64,000 bases of DNA from Pohlia nutans. Lineage: Eukaryota; Streptophyta; Bryopsida; Bryales; Mniaceae. The notes under the pieces were generated by a model that ran no database searches, was not told the DNA's origin, and saw only the letters and a program-made list of their open reading frames with translations. The translations under genes and the position numbers were made by a program. The stretch is taken from positions 16,766,531 through 16,830,530 of the forward strand of contig CM040099.1 in assembly GCA_022496805.1 (NCBI GenBank), given 5' to 3'. Shown piece after piece: positions 21,737-33,300 of the stretch (positions are counted from its first letter, which is position 1; the number at the start of each line of letters is the position of its first letter).

Positions 21737-21963
21737 CTGCACATACAAGCCAGAGTTTGAGAGTTAAACGTAAAGTTGCACAGAAGCACAAAAAATTAAT
21801 CTGTAGTGTTGAAAATTTGATCTCGCAAGGTGACGAAAAACTAACACTTTCAAGTAATATCTATTTACTGAAACGTGAACCCTAAGGAAAAATTTCAGCC
21901 CTCACCTGCGTTTAAACTAGTGCACTAGTGCGGAGAACAACGAATCAAAGTTTCACTACAACA

Positions 21964-22812
21964 AAGTGGCCTTCTTGTGACTAGCGTTTATGACTACGCA
22001 GAGTCATAAAATTGGAAAATGTGACTGCAGTGGGATTTCTGAATGTGACGCGCGGGATGACAGGACCTAGTCATTACCGACGAGTCGCTTCAAACATCGA
22101 GTCATAAAAATAAATACGCTCCCCAGCGTATACAAGGGCGGAATCTAAGCGCCACGTCAGCATTGGACGGATAGGGTTGACCGGACTTGGGTTACACAAC
22201 TTTCATTGACCTGCCCGAGCAGAAGAGGGAAAAAATCGACGTGGCATATGACTCTGTGTAGTCACATTTTAGGCTGACGTGGAATGTCACTCTTTTGAGT
22301 CATATTTCTGCTGACGTGGCGACCTCCACGTGTAATGTGACTGTCAGTCATATTTTTAGCTGACGTGTAATGTGACTCTATTTAGTCATTTTTATCTGAC
22401 GTGGTTCCTCCATGTGGAATGTGACTGTCAGTCATATTTGTTGTTGACGTGGAATGTGACTCTGTTGAGTTATATTCTGGTGACGTGGCAATGCACGTGG
22501 ACTGTGACCACGAGTTTTATTTTGTGCTGACGTGGAATACGACTCGGTCTAGTCATATTTTTGGCAAACGTGGCAAGGCAATTGGAATGTGACGACAGCA
22601 TCTGTGACTGGATCTAGTCATGTTTTCATGACTGCCAGTCATCTTTTTGCTACAGTGCAAACTGAATATGACTAGCAGTAGTGACAAAACTGGCAACACA
22701 TCGGTCACTGCATGACTAATACTAGTCTTCTTATTACTGATATATATTGCCGTATATGACTACATAGAGTCACATACGCGTGACTGAGAGTCATGTTTCT
22801 GGTAGTTTTGTG
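21964..22812. repeat. Left subterminal repeat array of the CACTA element
   Basis: Dozens of short motifs of the form TGTGACT or TATGACT and their complements AGTCATA or AGTCACA, often as hairpins such as GTGACTGTCAGTCATA, interspersed with GACGTGG. CACTA transposases (TNPA type) bind such subterminal motifs. Similar clusters occur internally at about 25480-25590, 27130-27345, 30680-30720, 31825-31910 and 32960-33110. Confidence 0.85.
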
Positions 22813-23127
22813 CGATGCATGTGTCGGCATGGCGTTGGGTTTGCATTATTGTTATTAGTGATTTGCGATTACGACAAGGAAGTCACGGCAAGGGAGAATG
22901 ACTCAATTAGAAGTTCGCTACGCAAGTACAAAAGGAGGCAATGAAAGAGAAACAAAAGATACTACCGAGAAATGAAATTTAGTTCGGTTTAAAATGAAAC
23001 TGAGTATCACAAAGGATAGCCCATCATTCACAGAAAGTCCTAGACGATGGCCCTATCTAGCGTTAGCAGCTTCTACTCCTCCTCAACACATAAAAAAGCT
23101 GATGGCCAGGATCTTACGATGTGCAAT

Positions 23128-23540
23128 TCACGCTGCCTTCACTGCTTCCAGTGGCCACTTGGTTATAGAGTTCAGTGCGTCTCCTAAACGGACCATTGGA
23201 GGCTCATTGTCGTTGTTTGCCTCGTACAGCCAGACCCCCTCCGATCCCGGAACGATGGAAGAAATTGCCACAGAAACATTGCCTTCCTCAATAATCCGCC
23301 CATGCAGTGTACCTCCTGCAAGGCTGACAATCACACCGTGACCTACCGCTGTCCCCGTCGCCTTCATCTCTTCGTCGAAGTCAAAGATTGTAACCTCGAC
23401 CCGATAGCCAACACAGGAGTTGAAACCTCCGCCATCTTTGAGCCCGTGGCCAAGGCTGGGGTTGAAGCCTCTACCACCTTTGAGCCCGTGGCCACCATTG
23501 GAGCTAAAGCCTCCACAACCACCGGCAATGTTTCAAATTC
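23128..23540 (-). CDS. C-terminal Transposase_23 (TNP1/EN/SPM) domain
   Basis: The minus frame through about 23400-23128 reads VEVTIFDFDEEMKATGT, then VGHGVIVSLAGGTLHG, then MVRLGDALNSITKWPLE. This is the pattern of the Transposase_23 (TNP1/En/Spm) family: a 'vA-x-G-x-hxS' block, and a GDA followed by W-P near the end. The exon acceptor at 23540, joined in phase to the preceding exon (donor at 23627), enters a different frame that stops at 23364 after a three-times-repeated ATGSK-like unit. The domain frame is also open from about 23531 as a Gly-rich repeat (GHGLKGG, GHGLKDG). A one-base shift or an unseen splice is needed to connect them. Confidence 0.6.
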
Positions 23541-23626
23541 CTGCGTCCGTGGTTGAAAAGATTCAAGGTTAGGAAACCCATGGAGAAAAAAGAAAAGAAA
23601 CAACAGATGATGCATCGTAGACCTAC

Positions 23627-24328
23627 CAAGTTACGTGGTATCGATGCTAAGCCGACCTTGTTGGCCAAGTGCCCCAAGCAGTATTCAACGTCAGAGGGGT
23701 TGCGGGCTAAAGCTTTGAATGGCTCTATATTTCTGCTCAAAAAGTTGTCGTTATGCTCTAACGGGTCCCATTGTGCAGGATTAATCACATTTGAGGGTGG
23801 GGAGCGCGCCGTTGCAGCTACATCATAGTCAAATTGAAGGCAACGACCTGCACCAGCTGTCGGGTCGAGTATCATGCTAAAAAGATCGTTGAGGTCTCTT
23901 GTGCTACCGTGAGTTTCTTTTCCCCACAGGAAACTCCACTTCATCCGTGTTCCTCTTGGCAAGAACTTGGCCACTACTTCTAGGAGACCTTGCTCTATGG
24001 GTGACCAAATCCCAACATCGAAACTCCTACACAACGACGTCAAGAATTGCCCACAGTCGGCCCTCATCTTAATTTTCACATTGAAGTCTTTGTCATAAAG
24101 GACCACTAGGTCTGCACCCCATTCCCGCTTATCGTGCAGTGGCTGGATGTCGCATAGCAAGCCTACAACGTTCAGAACGACTATCTTTTTACGCGATGAA
24201 TTGGACACCCTAACCACTGGAAACTTTCCCCCACCTCTCACCTTCATCTTCTTCAATGGACTCCCTCCTCTAGCACCTCCCTTGGCCACCCTCTTCACTG
24301 CACGCTCAGACAAGTCCTCCTCGGCAAC
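23627..24328 (-). CDS. FCP1-like (HAD) domain exon of the CACTA minus-strand gene, catalytically degenerate
   Basis: A 234-codon exon. After a basic stretch (VKRVAKGGARGG, KKMKV) it reads KKIVVLNVVGLLCDI. Plant FCP1-homology proteins have KLLVLDLNGLLLDI at this point, with the catalytic DxDx[TV]/DLNG motif. Then comes CGQFLTSLCRSFDVGIWSP, matching the family's 'FLxFCFExFxVGVWSS' block, then a region ending in MKWSFLWGKETHG, equivalent to 'KLLFCWDQSHC'. FCP1/SCP enzymes dephosphorylate Ser in the RNA polymerase II tail. Here the nucleophile Asp is Asn (LNVVG), so phosphatase activity is unlikely and binding or decoy function is more plausible. It is joined in phase 0 on both sides to the rest of the transposon gene. 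Confidence 0.7.
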
Positions 24329-24533
24329 CTGGATGCAACACCTCCATGACCAACAATTAATAACATATTTGGAGTCAATGCAACTTCCGACTAGTCACTA
24401 ATATTTGAAACAAAAACAACTACTCGCTGTTATATTAATTCTTTATAATTATAATGCGTCTATGTGATAATTCAAAGTTTATGACTAATGCCTGTCACAT
24501 TTAGCATATGAGACGGGTTGAGAGCCAACTTAC

Positions 24534-27257
24534 CTTTTCTTTTGCTGATGCTCGCCGCTGAGGTCGCGTGGGTTGGTCCGCCAAGAGTTTCTCGGCCTCG
24601 CCCCTCCTCTTCCTCGGCGGCTGCTTATCCTTCCTAGGCAGCATCTGGCCACCGACTTCGACCAGTACCTCCTGACGATCACTTCCCCCCGACTTCCTGC
24701 TTTCCTTAGGCTCCTGGTAGCTCACATGCAAGAGTATAATTTAGTGGCGACTCCCTCTCCCTATTCAACCAAACCCCCCCTACATCTCCCTAACATATTC
24801 ATCTAGAATTATGTTTTCATCCACATATTTGAATGATTTCAATAAAAACTAGCGATTTTATACAATTGGTTTTCAAAAATTGGAACAATTTGGCATCTTT
24901 ATTCACTTTTTCTACATTCTTTTCCTTTAGGGTTGGTGCACGCCAATTTGTTTGTACAATACTATCTCTAACATTCAGGTTAGAGCACGTACCTCCGGAG
25001 ATGCGTGTGCTGCCTCAACCGTTGGAGCACTGACCACAGCTGCGGAGGACTTTTGTATAGTTTTTTCCTTGTGCGGGTCCCCTACTGGGGCTTCTTCTTC
25101 AGACGGCCCCTCTTCATGCATTGGCGGTTCCTCCAACCCCGTGGTGCCCACCTCAAACGAAGCTGGTGGTGTCGCCCCCGCCTTTTGCTTGCGGACCTCC
25201 TGCAGAAGCTCTTTGAACATGGCCTTCATGTCCTCCAATTCACCCTTCACGCTATCCTGGAAAGAATGCAACTCGTTCTGGACCGCTGCAATGCCCCGCT
25301 CTCCTCCCCTTGAAGAAGACGATTGGTTGCGGTTTGATTTCCTGGGTGTATGAAGCTCCGTCTCCACTTCCAACTGCGTTGGGGGGCGATCCAAATCTGC
25401 AGCCTGTGAGAGAAGCAACTGCGAATCCATGAAAAAGATGCGAAGGGATCAATATTAAACAATCCAAGCAACTATGACTGTCATGAGTCATATAATTAAA
25501 TCTCCTCCGTGTATACAACTGGATGGAGTCATGTGAACCACTGTGCACAGTCATGTGGTTCGCAAACATGACTGCTCCCAGTCACGTATTCTACACTCAA
25601 ACGACATTACTTATAACATGGTAGAGTGGTTTCAGGAGTCACTTACAAGCCGGGATCTAAATTCCCCCTCTGATCGCCCAGAGTGGGACACATTTTGCAC
25701 ACTCTTCCTGCAAGCCTTCATCCGATACGCCTCGGCGATCTTGTCTGTCCTCGCGATCAATCTCTTGAAGTTCTCCACGTGTTGTTTCTTGATATACTCG
25801 GGAAGAGGAAGACCTTGCTCCAGCATCTTCTTCATGTTTGACCTCTTTGTCCGCATCTGTGTCCGCAATTCTTGGAAGAACACCTCCTCAGGAACATCAC
25901 CGAGTCCGCCCCGGTATACGAATTGCGCCGCCATTTTTTCCTTTATCACAAGCAGTAGCGGTCGAGGATGTTCCTTGAAGTTGTCCACGCTCCAGTCCAA
26001 GTCCCGGGAATATCCTTGCAGTCTAGTCAGCCAATCAGGTCGGTGCAGTCCCGTGGGGCACCCAACTTGATCAACTTCTACGCACATGCGACTTCCTTCG
26101 GCAATGCCCAAATCAATGTTGTCGGATTTCTTAATGTTCCTCCTCAGGTTCTTCAACTTCGATTGCCGGTGCGGAGAAGCTTCCAGGTTGCGCACCCTCT
26201 CCCTCAAGTGTATCGGGTCTGCACCCTTCTGGGCCATCCGCCGCAACACTGACAGCTGCCGCAACTCCAACTCATCAAGGAACTCCGTGTTTGCCTCTCC
26301 TTGCTGACCACCGTCGTCTTCATCCGCACAGTACTCCTCTTCGTCATTCCTCGCCCATTCCTCCCCCTCCAGCGTATCGCTCGAGAGCTCGGTCTGTCGG
26401 TTATCCTCGTCCATGACAACTCTTCTCCTCACCCGTGTTGATTCAGCAATCTTCGTTGGCTTTCGACGATCGAACACCGCCCACGCCCTAGGCTGATCCG
26501 GTAAATGTGAGTGCACCCCCTGAATACAAGACAACCGCTGCAACGTAGTACTTAGCTGACCACGTCGACGCCTAATTTCAAGAATGAACTTTGACATTTG
26601 ACTATTTAGAGAAATCGGATTCAGAACAGGAATGGATGAGAACAATTTAAAAAAAAAACATTAGTTCTTAATCTTCCTTGTCAGCTAATCTAAAGTTTGA
26701 TATAACTATGAATCATTACAAATATGAAACATCTCACGTAGAATTCATGGTCTTACCTTCCGCTTCTTTGATGTTGACCGCGTCTCGACGAATGCCTCTT
26801 CCTCTGATTGCTCGTCCTGGCTGCTGTCCCCGTCACCACTCTGAAGCTCACCTTCTAGCTCTTTCTGCGCTGCTCGAGTGCGCACTAAACACGCGGAGTT
26901 CACGGTGCCTACATCATCACCAGCCCCCTGCTCTTGAATTCCGCAAGGCTCTTGTGCGGGTATGCCTCGGCTGCTCTCAAAAACACCCGCAAGCTCATTT
27001 GACGTCATTTCCAAAATCGGCAATGTAATTGTCGGGAAACTAGAAATCGAGCGAAATACTTCGACTTGCATATCATTTGGCATGTTGGCAACTACTTTTA
27101 ACACATTCCCTACTTCCTTATCCATATCCTGACAGTGGGAGTCACAGTACAGAAGTCCCGTCATTACGCCTAGAAGGAGTCGCACTAACTTCAAAATGTG
27201 ACTCAATGGCGTCACAATATCCTGAGAGTATGACTCAAGGGAGTTACACTGTCCCAA
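24534..27257 (-). CDS. N-terminal exons of the CACTA minus-strand (TNPA/ORF1-like) gene
   Basis: Four exons precede the FCP1-like exon: 27257-26757, 26588-25647, 25403-24993 and 24713-24534. Each ends and starts in phase 0 with a plausible GT-AG intron, and lengths are exact multiples of three. The product is highly charged. Exon 1 ends in an acidic stretch and a KKRK basic motif. Exon 2 has an Asp/Glu-rich zone (NDEEEYCADEDD) and a helical region (LRTQMRTKRSNMKKML). Exon 3 has a probable coiled coil (LEDMKAMFKELLQEVRKQK). The first part of exon 1 overlaps a cluster of TGACTC repeats, so the true start may be an internal Met such as MDKEVG. By position and charge this resembles the DNA-binding accessory protein of CACTA elements. 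Together with the two downstream exons it would encode a protein of about 1,000 residues. Confidence 0.6.
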
Positions 27258-27814
27258 GAGTATGACTTAAGCGAGTCACACTGTCAAGAGAGTATGACTC
27301 AAGCAAGTCACACTGTCCGGTGAGTGACTTGCGGGAGTCACTTTGTCTTCGAAGGATGTGGGACTCCACTACGGGTAGAACCCGTGGGACTCATCAATAT
27401 GCGAAAACACATCTACAGACCTCTACAATCATTTTGACACTCACGAAGAAGTCGACCAGCATGACCTCATCGATATTGGGGTATCCTGCAGCTTTTTCCC
27501 AATTTCATGCAATTGTTATGAAGCAACAATTAACGCATCGGACATGCGCACCATCACCAACACCTGCACTCTCCAATTAGGGTTTAGTACTTGCATTTAA
27601 TTCGCCGTCTAGACCGAGACTATGATCTAACTCTAGCTTAATTTGCCGTCTAGATACTGACTTTATCCCCTGTGATGGTAAGGGCCTACTATCTAGAGGA
27701 TTCCAACTTTCTGTAATGATAATGAAGTTGCAGTAAGTTGAGTGGGAGAACACATAAATTTGAAACCATGACGGCATTTTCAAAAATAAAAGTGAAGAGG
27801 TTCAGCAATGACCT

Positions 27815-28305
27815 ATGTCAACACCTCTCCATTGCAATCTTTCATGTCAAGAACTGACTCACACATAATTATTGTGAATTTTACAAGCGATAGTGACTTA
27901 TCCATGTACGGTTTAGGACAACAATTATACGTTAAAATATGAAAGGAGTTTGTACATTGATCAAGATCAGAGTAGATACACTAGTGGAATATGAACAAGA
28001 GAACACAATCCAAAAAAAAATTCAAGATAACAAACTTCCAAACAGAAGAAATACCGCATAGTACATATGCCATATTCATAAGTATTTACTATATTTTCAA
28101 GTATTTGCAGTATTTTCATGTTTTGTTCATACGTATTTTGATAGTTGCACAGCTCCAAATTGAAAAAAAAATTTCCCAGAAGATGACATTAAGAATTGTG
28201 CAACTCTGAACCTCAGAGTATTAAACTTAAATCTTTACGGATTTTCCGGAATTCCCTTTTCCGATGACCAAGTGACCACATTACGGTCTTCTGGGCACTA
28301 AAGGG
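27815..28305. repeat. Copy of TTAA element family E inside the CACTA element
   Basis: Homologous to about 6740-7428 (shared 'caatctttcatgtcaag', 'gagaacacaatcc', 'ataacaaacttccaaaca'). It ends GGGCACTAAAGGG followed by TTAA at 28306-28309. The left terminus is not clear. Confidence 0.6.
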
Positions 28306-29409
28306 TTAAGCACCTGTTCTAGCTAGCTCCCACTCATGTTAACTTCACAGATTATACTCACAAATTGTTTCATATGTACAACATTTAACTTAAGGTTCTT
28401 CACTTCATTTCATTATCAGATTCATGTAATGATTATATATATCTAACCGAGCTTCTTCATCTACTTTGTCAATTTGGTCACTTGGAAACAATCCTCTTGC
28501 AGTTTGTGATACTAACTCTATTTCTACCTAATATCACGAGCAGATGATATTAACTCAAATTCTACCTAATATCACGAGTAGGGAAATTAGCTGTCTTGAT
28601 ATAGCTCCCTGTTTACTGGATTGACTCAACGATACTAGGGCCATTTACACGAGGGGAAGCATAAGATGAAGCAGGGCAATTTCTTTCTATTACGAGTCTC
28701 ACCGGGAACCCAGTCTGCAGGAGAGCACACAAAGACCATGATCGATAGAGCCCACCCACACAAATACCTTCCGACCAGTATATCATGGTTGACTAAGTAT
28801 CCCAGTTGTGATTGTGAAGAATTGAAAAAGATAACAACACATTCATTTGGCATTTTCTTTGCAGTTTGCATCAAAATTAATCGTACTAGTGACTGCAGGA
28901 TTGTTTAAATCCAAATTTAAAGAGTAAAGACAACAGCTCAAATCTGATTAAAAATTTGTATACAGGGATGATGTGATAAAGATCAACAAGTTTCAGTTTT
29001 TATATTATGATTAATATGAGTCGATCGATACTAGCTGATACATGTGTATACCAATTAAGGAATGTCTCCGAATGATTGCAGTATACATGTCTAAAGTCTA
29101 AATCTCAGCTGCATTTCATGAATTAACTTGTCTATCTCATACGTGGTCCAGTTTGTTTGAAATTAATTAGATTGCAAGGTGTCGGTCGCTCAATATTTCT
29201 GCCGACCTACTCACCTTGATGATCACCAATTGAAGCTGTGTAGTTGAGAAAAGTTAGTTACTACTTACTACTCCACAAGAAGATTCATTTGCCAGATTGT
29301 GCTTACGGTACGTCATATATGAACATCCTTAAATTCTAACAAGAATGTAAGAATTCAGTTGACAGAATGTTCAACAGATTCTCCGACATAAACAGATTCT
29401 CAAATCAGG

Positions 29410-29560
29410 GACGAGGCTCTAAGCAGATTGACGAGGCTCTAAGCAGATTCTCAAATCCGGGACGAGGCTCTAAGCAGATTGACGAGGCTGTAAGCAGATT
29501 GACGAGGCTCTAAGCAGATTGACGAGGCTCTAAGCAGATTGACGAGGCTCTAAGCAAATT
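29410..29560. repeat. Minisatellite, 20-bp unit, seven copies
   Basis: Units of GACGAGGCTCTAAGCAGATT, two then five copies, separated by a short spacer, nearly without divergence. This suggests recent expansion or homogenisation. Confidence 0.9.
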
Positions 29561-29626
29561 CTCCACAGCATTCACATGAGCTCAGGCTTCATTGACACTT
29601 CAGATGATCAATTCGCAACCGCCACC

Positions 29627-29820
29627 ACTGTTGCATAACTAAGCTCGGAGATGATCGCTCAAAGATGATCAATTACTGAATAATCATATCGCTCTGAGTT
29701 CTTCAACTTCAATACTCTGTTGCATAATTCTAGGTGAAGCTTATAGTATACTAGGTGAAGCCGAATGCAGTGAAACCGAATCAAGGAAAAGCTTGACTGC
29801 GAGCTTAGTTATGCAACAGT
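29627..29820. repeat. 21-bp perfect inverted repeat with 150-bp loop, plus short direct repeats
   Basis: A sequence centred on TGTTGCATAACTAAGCTCG at 29627-29647 is repeated in reverse complement at 29800-29820. Repeats of GAATGCAGTGAAACC run through 29764-29900 just after it. A partial third copy of the arm (TGTTGCATAA) lies near 29718. Confidence 0.8.
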
Positions 29821-30115
29821 ATTGAATGCAGTGAAACCGAATGCAGTGAAACCGAATGCAGTCCATAGTATTGAATGTAGTGAAACCGAATGCAGTGATC
29901 AAGAATCAGTCCACGGAAACAGAATCAAGGAAAAGCTTGACTGCGGAAACCCTAACCCTAACTGCTGGCGCCTTTATCTGCATTACATGTTGGCAGCGAC
30001 ACCCTAAACCCACGCTCCTCAACGACTTGTATGTGCAGGAACAACGGAGGATCTTTGACAACAGCAAATGTGAGGATCAAATTCGCAAGAAAAAACAAGA
30101 AGGTATGTAACTCAC

Positions 30116-30237
30116 CCAGGTTTCTTGGCTTTCGTGCTTGTCGCAAGCGGTGGCAGACCGAGCTCCTTCAGGACCTCCTCATTCTCCCGAATTCTCCTCA
30201 GCCGCTCCTTCTCGTACACTGAACCACTGGGCGCCAT
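30116..30237 (-). CDS. Short first exon of an unrecognised protein inside the CACTA element
   Basis: It starts at ATG 30237 and has a good donor (CCTGG|gtgagt). It reads MAPSGSVYEKERLRRIRENE and continues EVLKELGLPPLA to a Lys-rich end. The 'YExERLxxIRxNxExLxxLGL' pattern is common at the N-terminus of plant transposon-associated and captured proteins. No matching second exon was found, so this may be a relic or captured exon. Confidence 0.4.
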
Positions 30238-32032
30238 GTTTCGTCTCTGTAGGGCCAGAGAATCTCACTTCAGATCTTGGGACCGCTGCCATGCGCTTGA
30301 TACATGTGTAACCCTGTCCCTGCCACGGTGGCTCGGCCCATTACCTTTGCAAGCAATGCTCTCTGAACCACTTTATGACATTTAGCACAGGCTATCTCCC
30401 ACATAAATGGTAGATACATTTACTACCTTGTGAATGTATTATTCACGATACCTCTATAATATTCGGCAATACCCTTGATATATTAAGGTGATACCATGGT
30501 GATACCCTTGCTACAGATTTATAACATGATGAGCATTCTCGCTACATTTCAAATTTTTTTTCATTTTCTTTCTTGGTATGCTTAGCAGCCTCATTTTTTT
30601 GGTAGAAATCCAGCTAATATTAGCCAATTTTGAGATCATTGTTTGCAACGTGTCAAACGCCGCCCCTCCCACAATACATGTGACTTGGATCAGTCACATG
30701 GGCAATGACTTGGATCAGTCACAAAATGATAGTGTTTTCAGGCATTTGAAGCATTAGATTCGTCGTCTCATGTATCACTATCCGCGTTGCTTTGGCACTC
30801 GTAACATAGATTTATGAATTCTTTGCCTTTTGTAATGTAAGTCAGTTGTACACCTTTCTGCTGTGGTTGGACCCTAAAAGATATTCTGGTTATTGTGATA
30901 CCTTATTTGTCTATAGCAGCCATCCTTGTTACCAGATCTAGCTGGTCCATACTTGGACACTGAGTAAGATAGATTATGGGTCTACCAACCTCATAATGCA
31001 GAAATGCTCTGATGTTTGGACATATCGCCCGTTTGATTTTTTCTAGACTTGTTGTGAAGACTTGTTCTTGTCAAGGATTCTTTATGACTAAGGTAGACGA
31101 CCTGTTTTTTTTTTTTTTTTTTTTTTCTTTGGTGCAGTTTTGAGTAGGTCCCATGTGGACTTCTTTTTGTTCAATTGTTTAAATTTTTTGACCAACGCAT
31201 GCAATGTTCCCTACTGATCTGGTGATATAAAATTCGGTCCCATTTGAATTATAGGTTTCACAAAATAATTGATTGAATTTGTCATTTTATAACAATGAAT
31301 GTTTGGTCCTTCAGGGGTTAAGGAAATAGAACTTTGTTTAGAGACAACTCACAATGGAACTTAGTGATGCACGTTGCATTTTTAGAATCTGGAATTTCTT
31401 TCTTATGAAGACATATTTCGATTGAAGTGTGTGTTTAAGAGAATGATAGAGCTTGTAGAATGCAAATTAAGTTCACTTGGACGATGTCAACACTTCCTAC
31501 TCATAACCATCCCCTGGTTTTGAAGGGTTGAAATTAGGTCACAAGGTTTGGTTGTTTAGTGACTACAGTAGTGATGTTACAATGACTGGAGACTCTCTTG
31601 ACATAATCTCTCCATTTAATGATGTTACAATGATTGTACTCTCTTGACACAGTTGTCTTCTTTAATCAATTTAATTGTATCATGAGCAGTTGTGGCTTGA
31701 ATACTTTCATGTATGTGTACACTGGAAATGCTCTCAACAGAATCCAAGTTGAATAGTCACAAAATGACAGTTTTTTAGAGAGACGTTCCTTTTTGGAACC
31801 CATATCGTGCCATTGTCCACATGTATGACTTGATTGAGTCACATAACTCTGTCAAGTCATATATATATGACTACCTGGCCTCATATCACTATGTGGAGTC
31901 ACATGTGTGGCTTCTTTGAGTGTTTTACACCGTAGTCTTCGTTGCCTCAACTATATCATCAATACCTGATTCTAAGCAGAGTAGTGGCTCTATGCTTTTG
32001 CACTAACTCTGTGATACAATTCAACCCTCAAG

Positions 32033-32938
32033 ATGGAAGAAGCGGAGCTCAGCAACCTAAAGCATCTACAGCTATGGCAAGAAGAAGAAATTCAAGCAGA
32101 CGCCCTGCGATTATCGAAGTATCCATGTCTATGCGTGGAATGTGCGGGAGGGAAAGTCCTCGATCGAGCCACAATTCGAAGACATCTTCGCAGTCGGAAA
32201 AGGGACCCGGTTTTCACGGCCTCTATTTTGGTAAGTAAGTCCAATCAACTACCCCTTAATGAGCTCGCCCGGAGTGGTCCGTAAGAGGCCGACTTTAGAA
32301 CTTTATGTGCACAAATTGTGTAGGCCCGGAGGAGACCCATTGTAAAAGCTGCTTGTTTGACATCACTGACATCCTTTCTACGCGGAAAACGTTCTTCCAC
32401 AAACGCCATCCCGATAGCGATGTCCGTAAGAGTTCAGGCCTTGCAAAAATGGCGGTTAAACGTGTATGATGGACAGTGGTGTGATGGACCTATTCCTAAG
32501 TTGACACGGTTTTCCTTTTGGAAAAGAGATTGGGAAGTGAAGGTATCTGGATTCCCCTTTATGGGCTGGGGTCTTTTTGCAATGCAGACCGCCAAAGAGG
32601 GTGATGAATTGCTCCCCTTTGTAGGCCCACAGTATACCTCCACGGAGTACAGGCTCTTGAGCAAAGCACACCCTCGGATCAAGTCGTATGTGATGCAAGC
32701 GGAGTCGGACTTGTACATCGACGGGGACGTAGTAAAAGGAAATGTCGCAGGGTTCATTAATAGTTCCATCGGAAGAACTCAGATAGGGAATGTTGTGTGG
32801 GAGTTTCGTATGTTGCCTAAACCTTGGAACACCAAGGAATGGGGTTATGTCATTACCATAGCTTCCAGGGACATCAAGGCCGGAGAGGAACTCTTTGCAG
32901 ACTACTCTCTAAATACGTGCAGTGTATTAGATATGTAA
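32033..32938 (+). CDS. Transposase-associated zinc motif fused to a SET domain
   Basis: Two exons: 32033-32230 and 32324-32938, joined in phase 0 (TTTTG|gtaagt ... tgtgtag|GCC), giving about 269 residues. Exon 1 starts at ATG 32033 and carries YPCLCVECAGGKVLDRATIR followed by RHL, the Cys-x-Cys-x2-Cys...His pattern of the transposase-associated domain normally found at the start of TNP2 proteins. Exon 2 has the SET-domain order: GFPFMGWGLFAMQTAKEGDE (SET-N, G-x-G cofactor loop), a middle insert, then NVAGFINSSIGRTQIGN (normally N-H-S; the His is Ser here), and GEELFADYSLN (catalytic Tyr region). SET domains methylate protein lysines, typically histones, using S-adenosylmethionine. It ends at TAA 32936-32938, but a donor-like ATAT|gtaaag at 32934 leaves two bases. 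These fit two acceptors (exon starts 33298 or 33301) at the front of the transposase, so a SET-transposase fusion is possible. Confidence 0.75.
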
Positions 32939-33300
32939 AGGATCATAGCAGCGACAGGATAACTGTACGCAATCATGTTTTTTGTAATGTGACTAGTCTC
33001 AGTCAAGTTTTCCAGAAAAGACTACAAGGAGTCATATTTTGTCCTTTAATTAGGTTGATATAAGTTCAGTTGGTTATATCTTTCGCAACATGACTTCGTT
33101 GAGTAATTTTCTGTGTGGACGGAGGTAAAAAATATCTTCACCCGTGTTGCCAAGGTGGATGCAGTATTATTGAAAAACTTGTGTTGGAAACCCTTACTTC
33201 TGCACAGAACTGAAAGTGAAATGTGACATCCAAAGTGCATGTCCTTGGGAAGTGCAGGATGAGTACACCCGTTAAACTTGCTCCCCCAAGCAGCAAGCAG

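Larger units (their letters stand above)
28310..32032. other. Central non-transposase region of the CACTA element
   Basis: Contains a 20-bp minisatellite, an inverted repeat, a short minus-strand coding exon and scattered TGACT repeats, described separately. A 23-bp T run lies at about 31107-31129. Apart from these no gene was recognised. It may hold the divergent promoters for the two gene sets. Confidence 0.5.

Noticed and set aside
25632..26307. Plus-strand open frames opposite the CACTA minus-strand gene
   Set aside because: They are antisense shadows of exons whose minus-strand frame has consistent splice phases.
29945..29962. Telomere-like CCCTAACCCTAA
   Set aside because: Only two units inside repeat-rich transposon DNA; no array, so chance or minor slippage.
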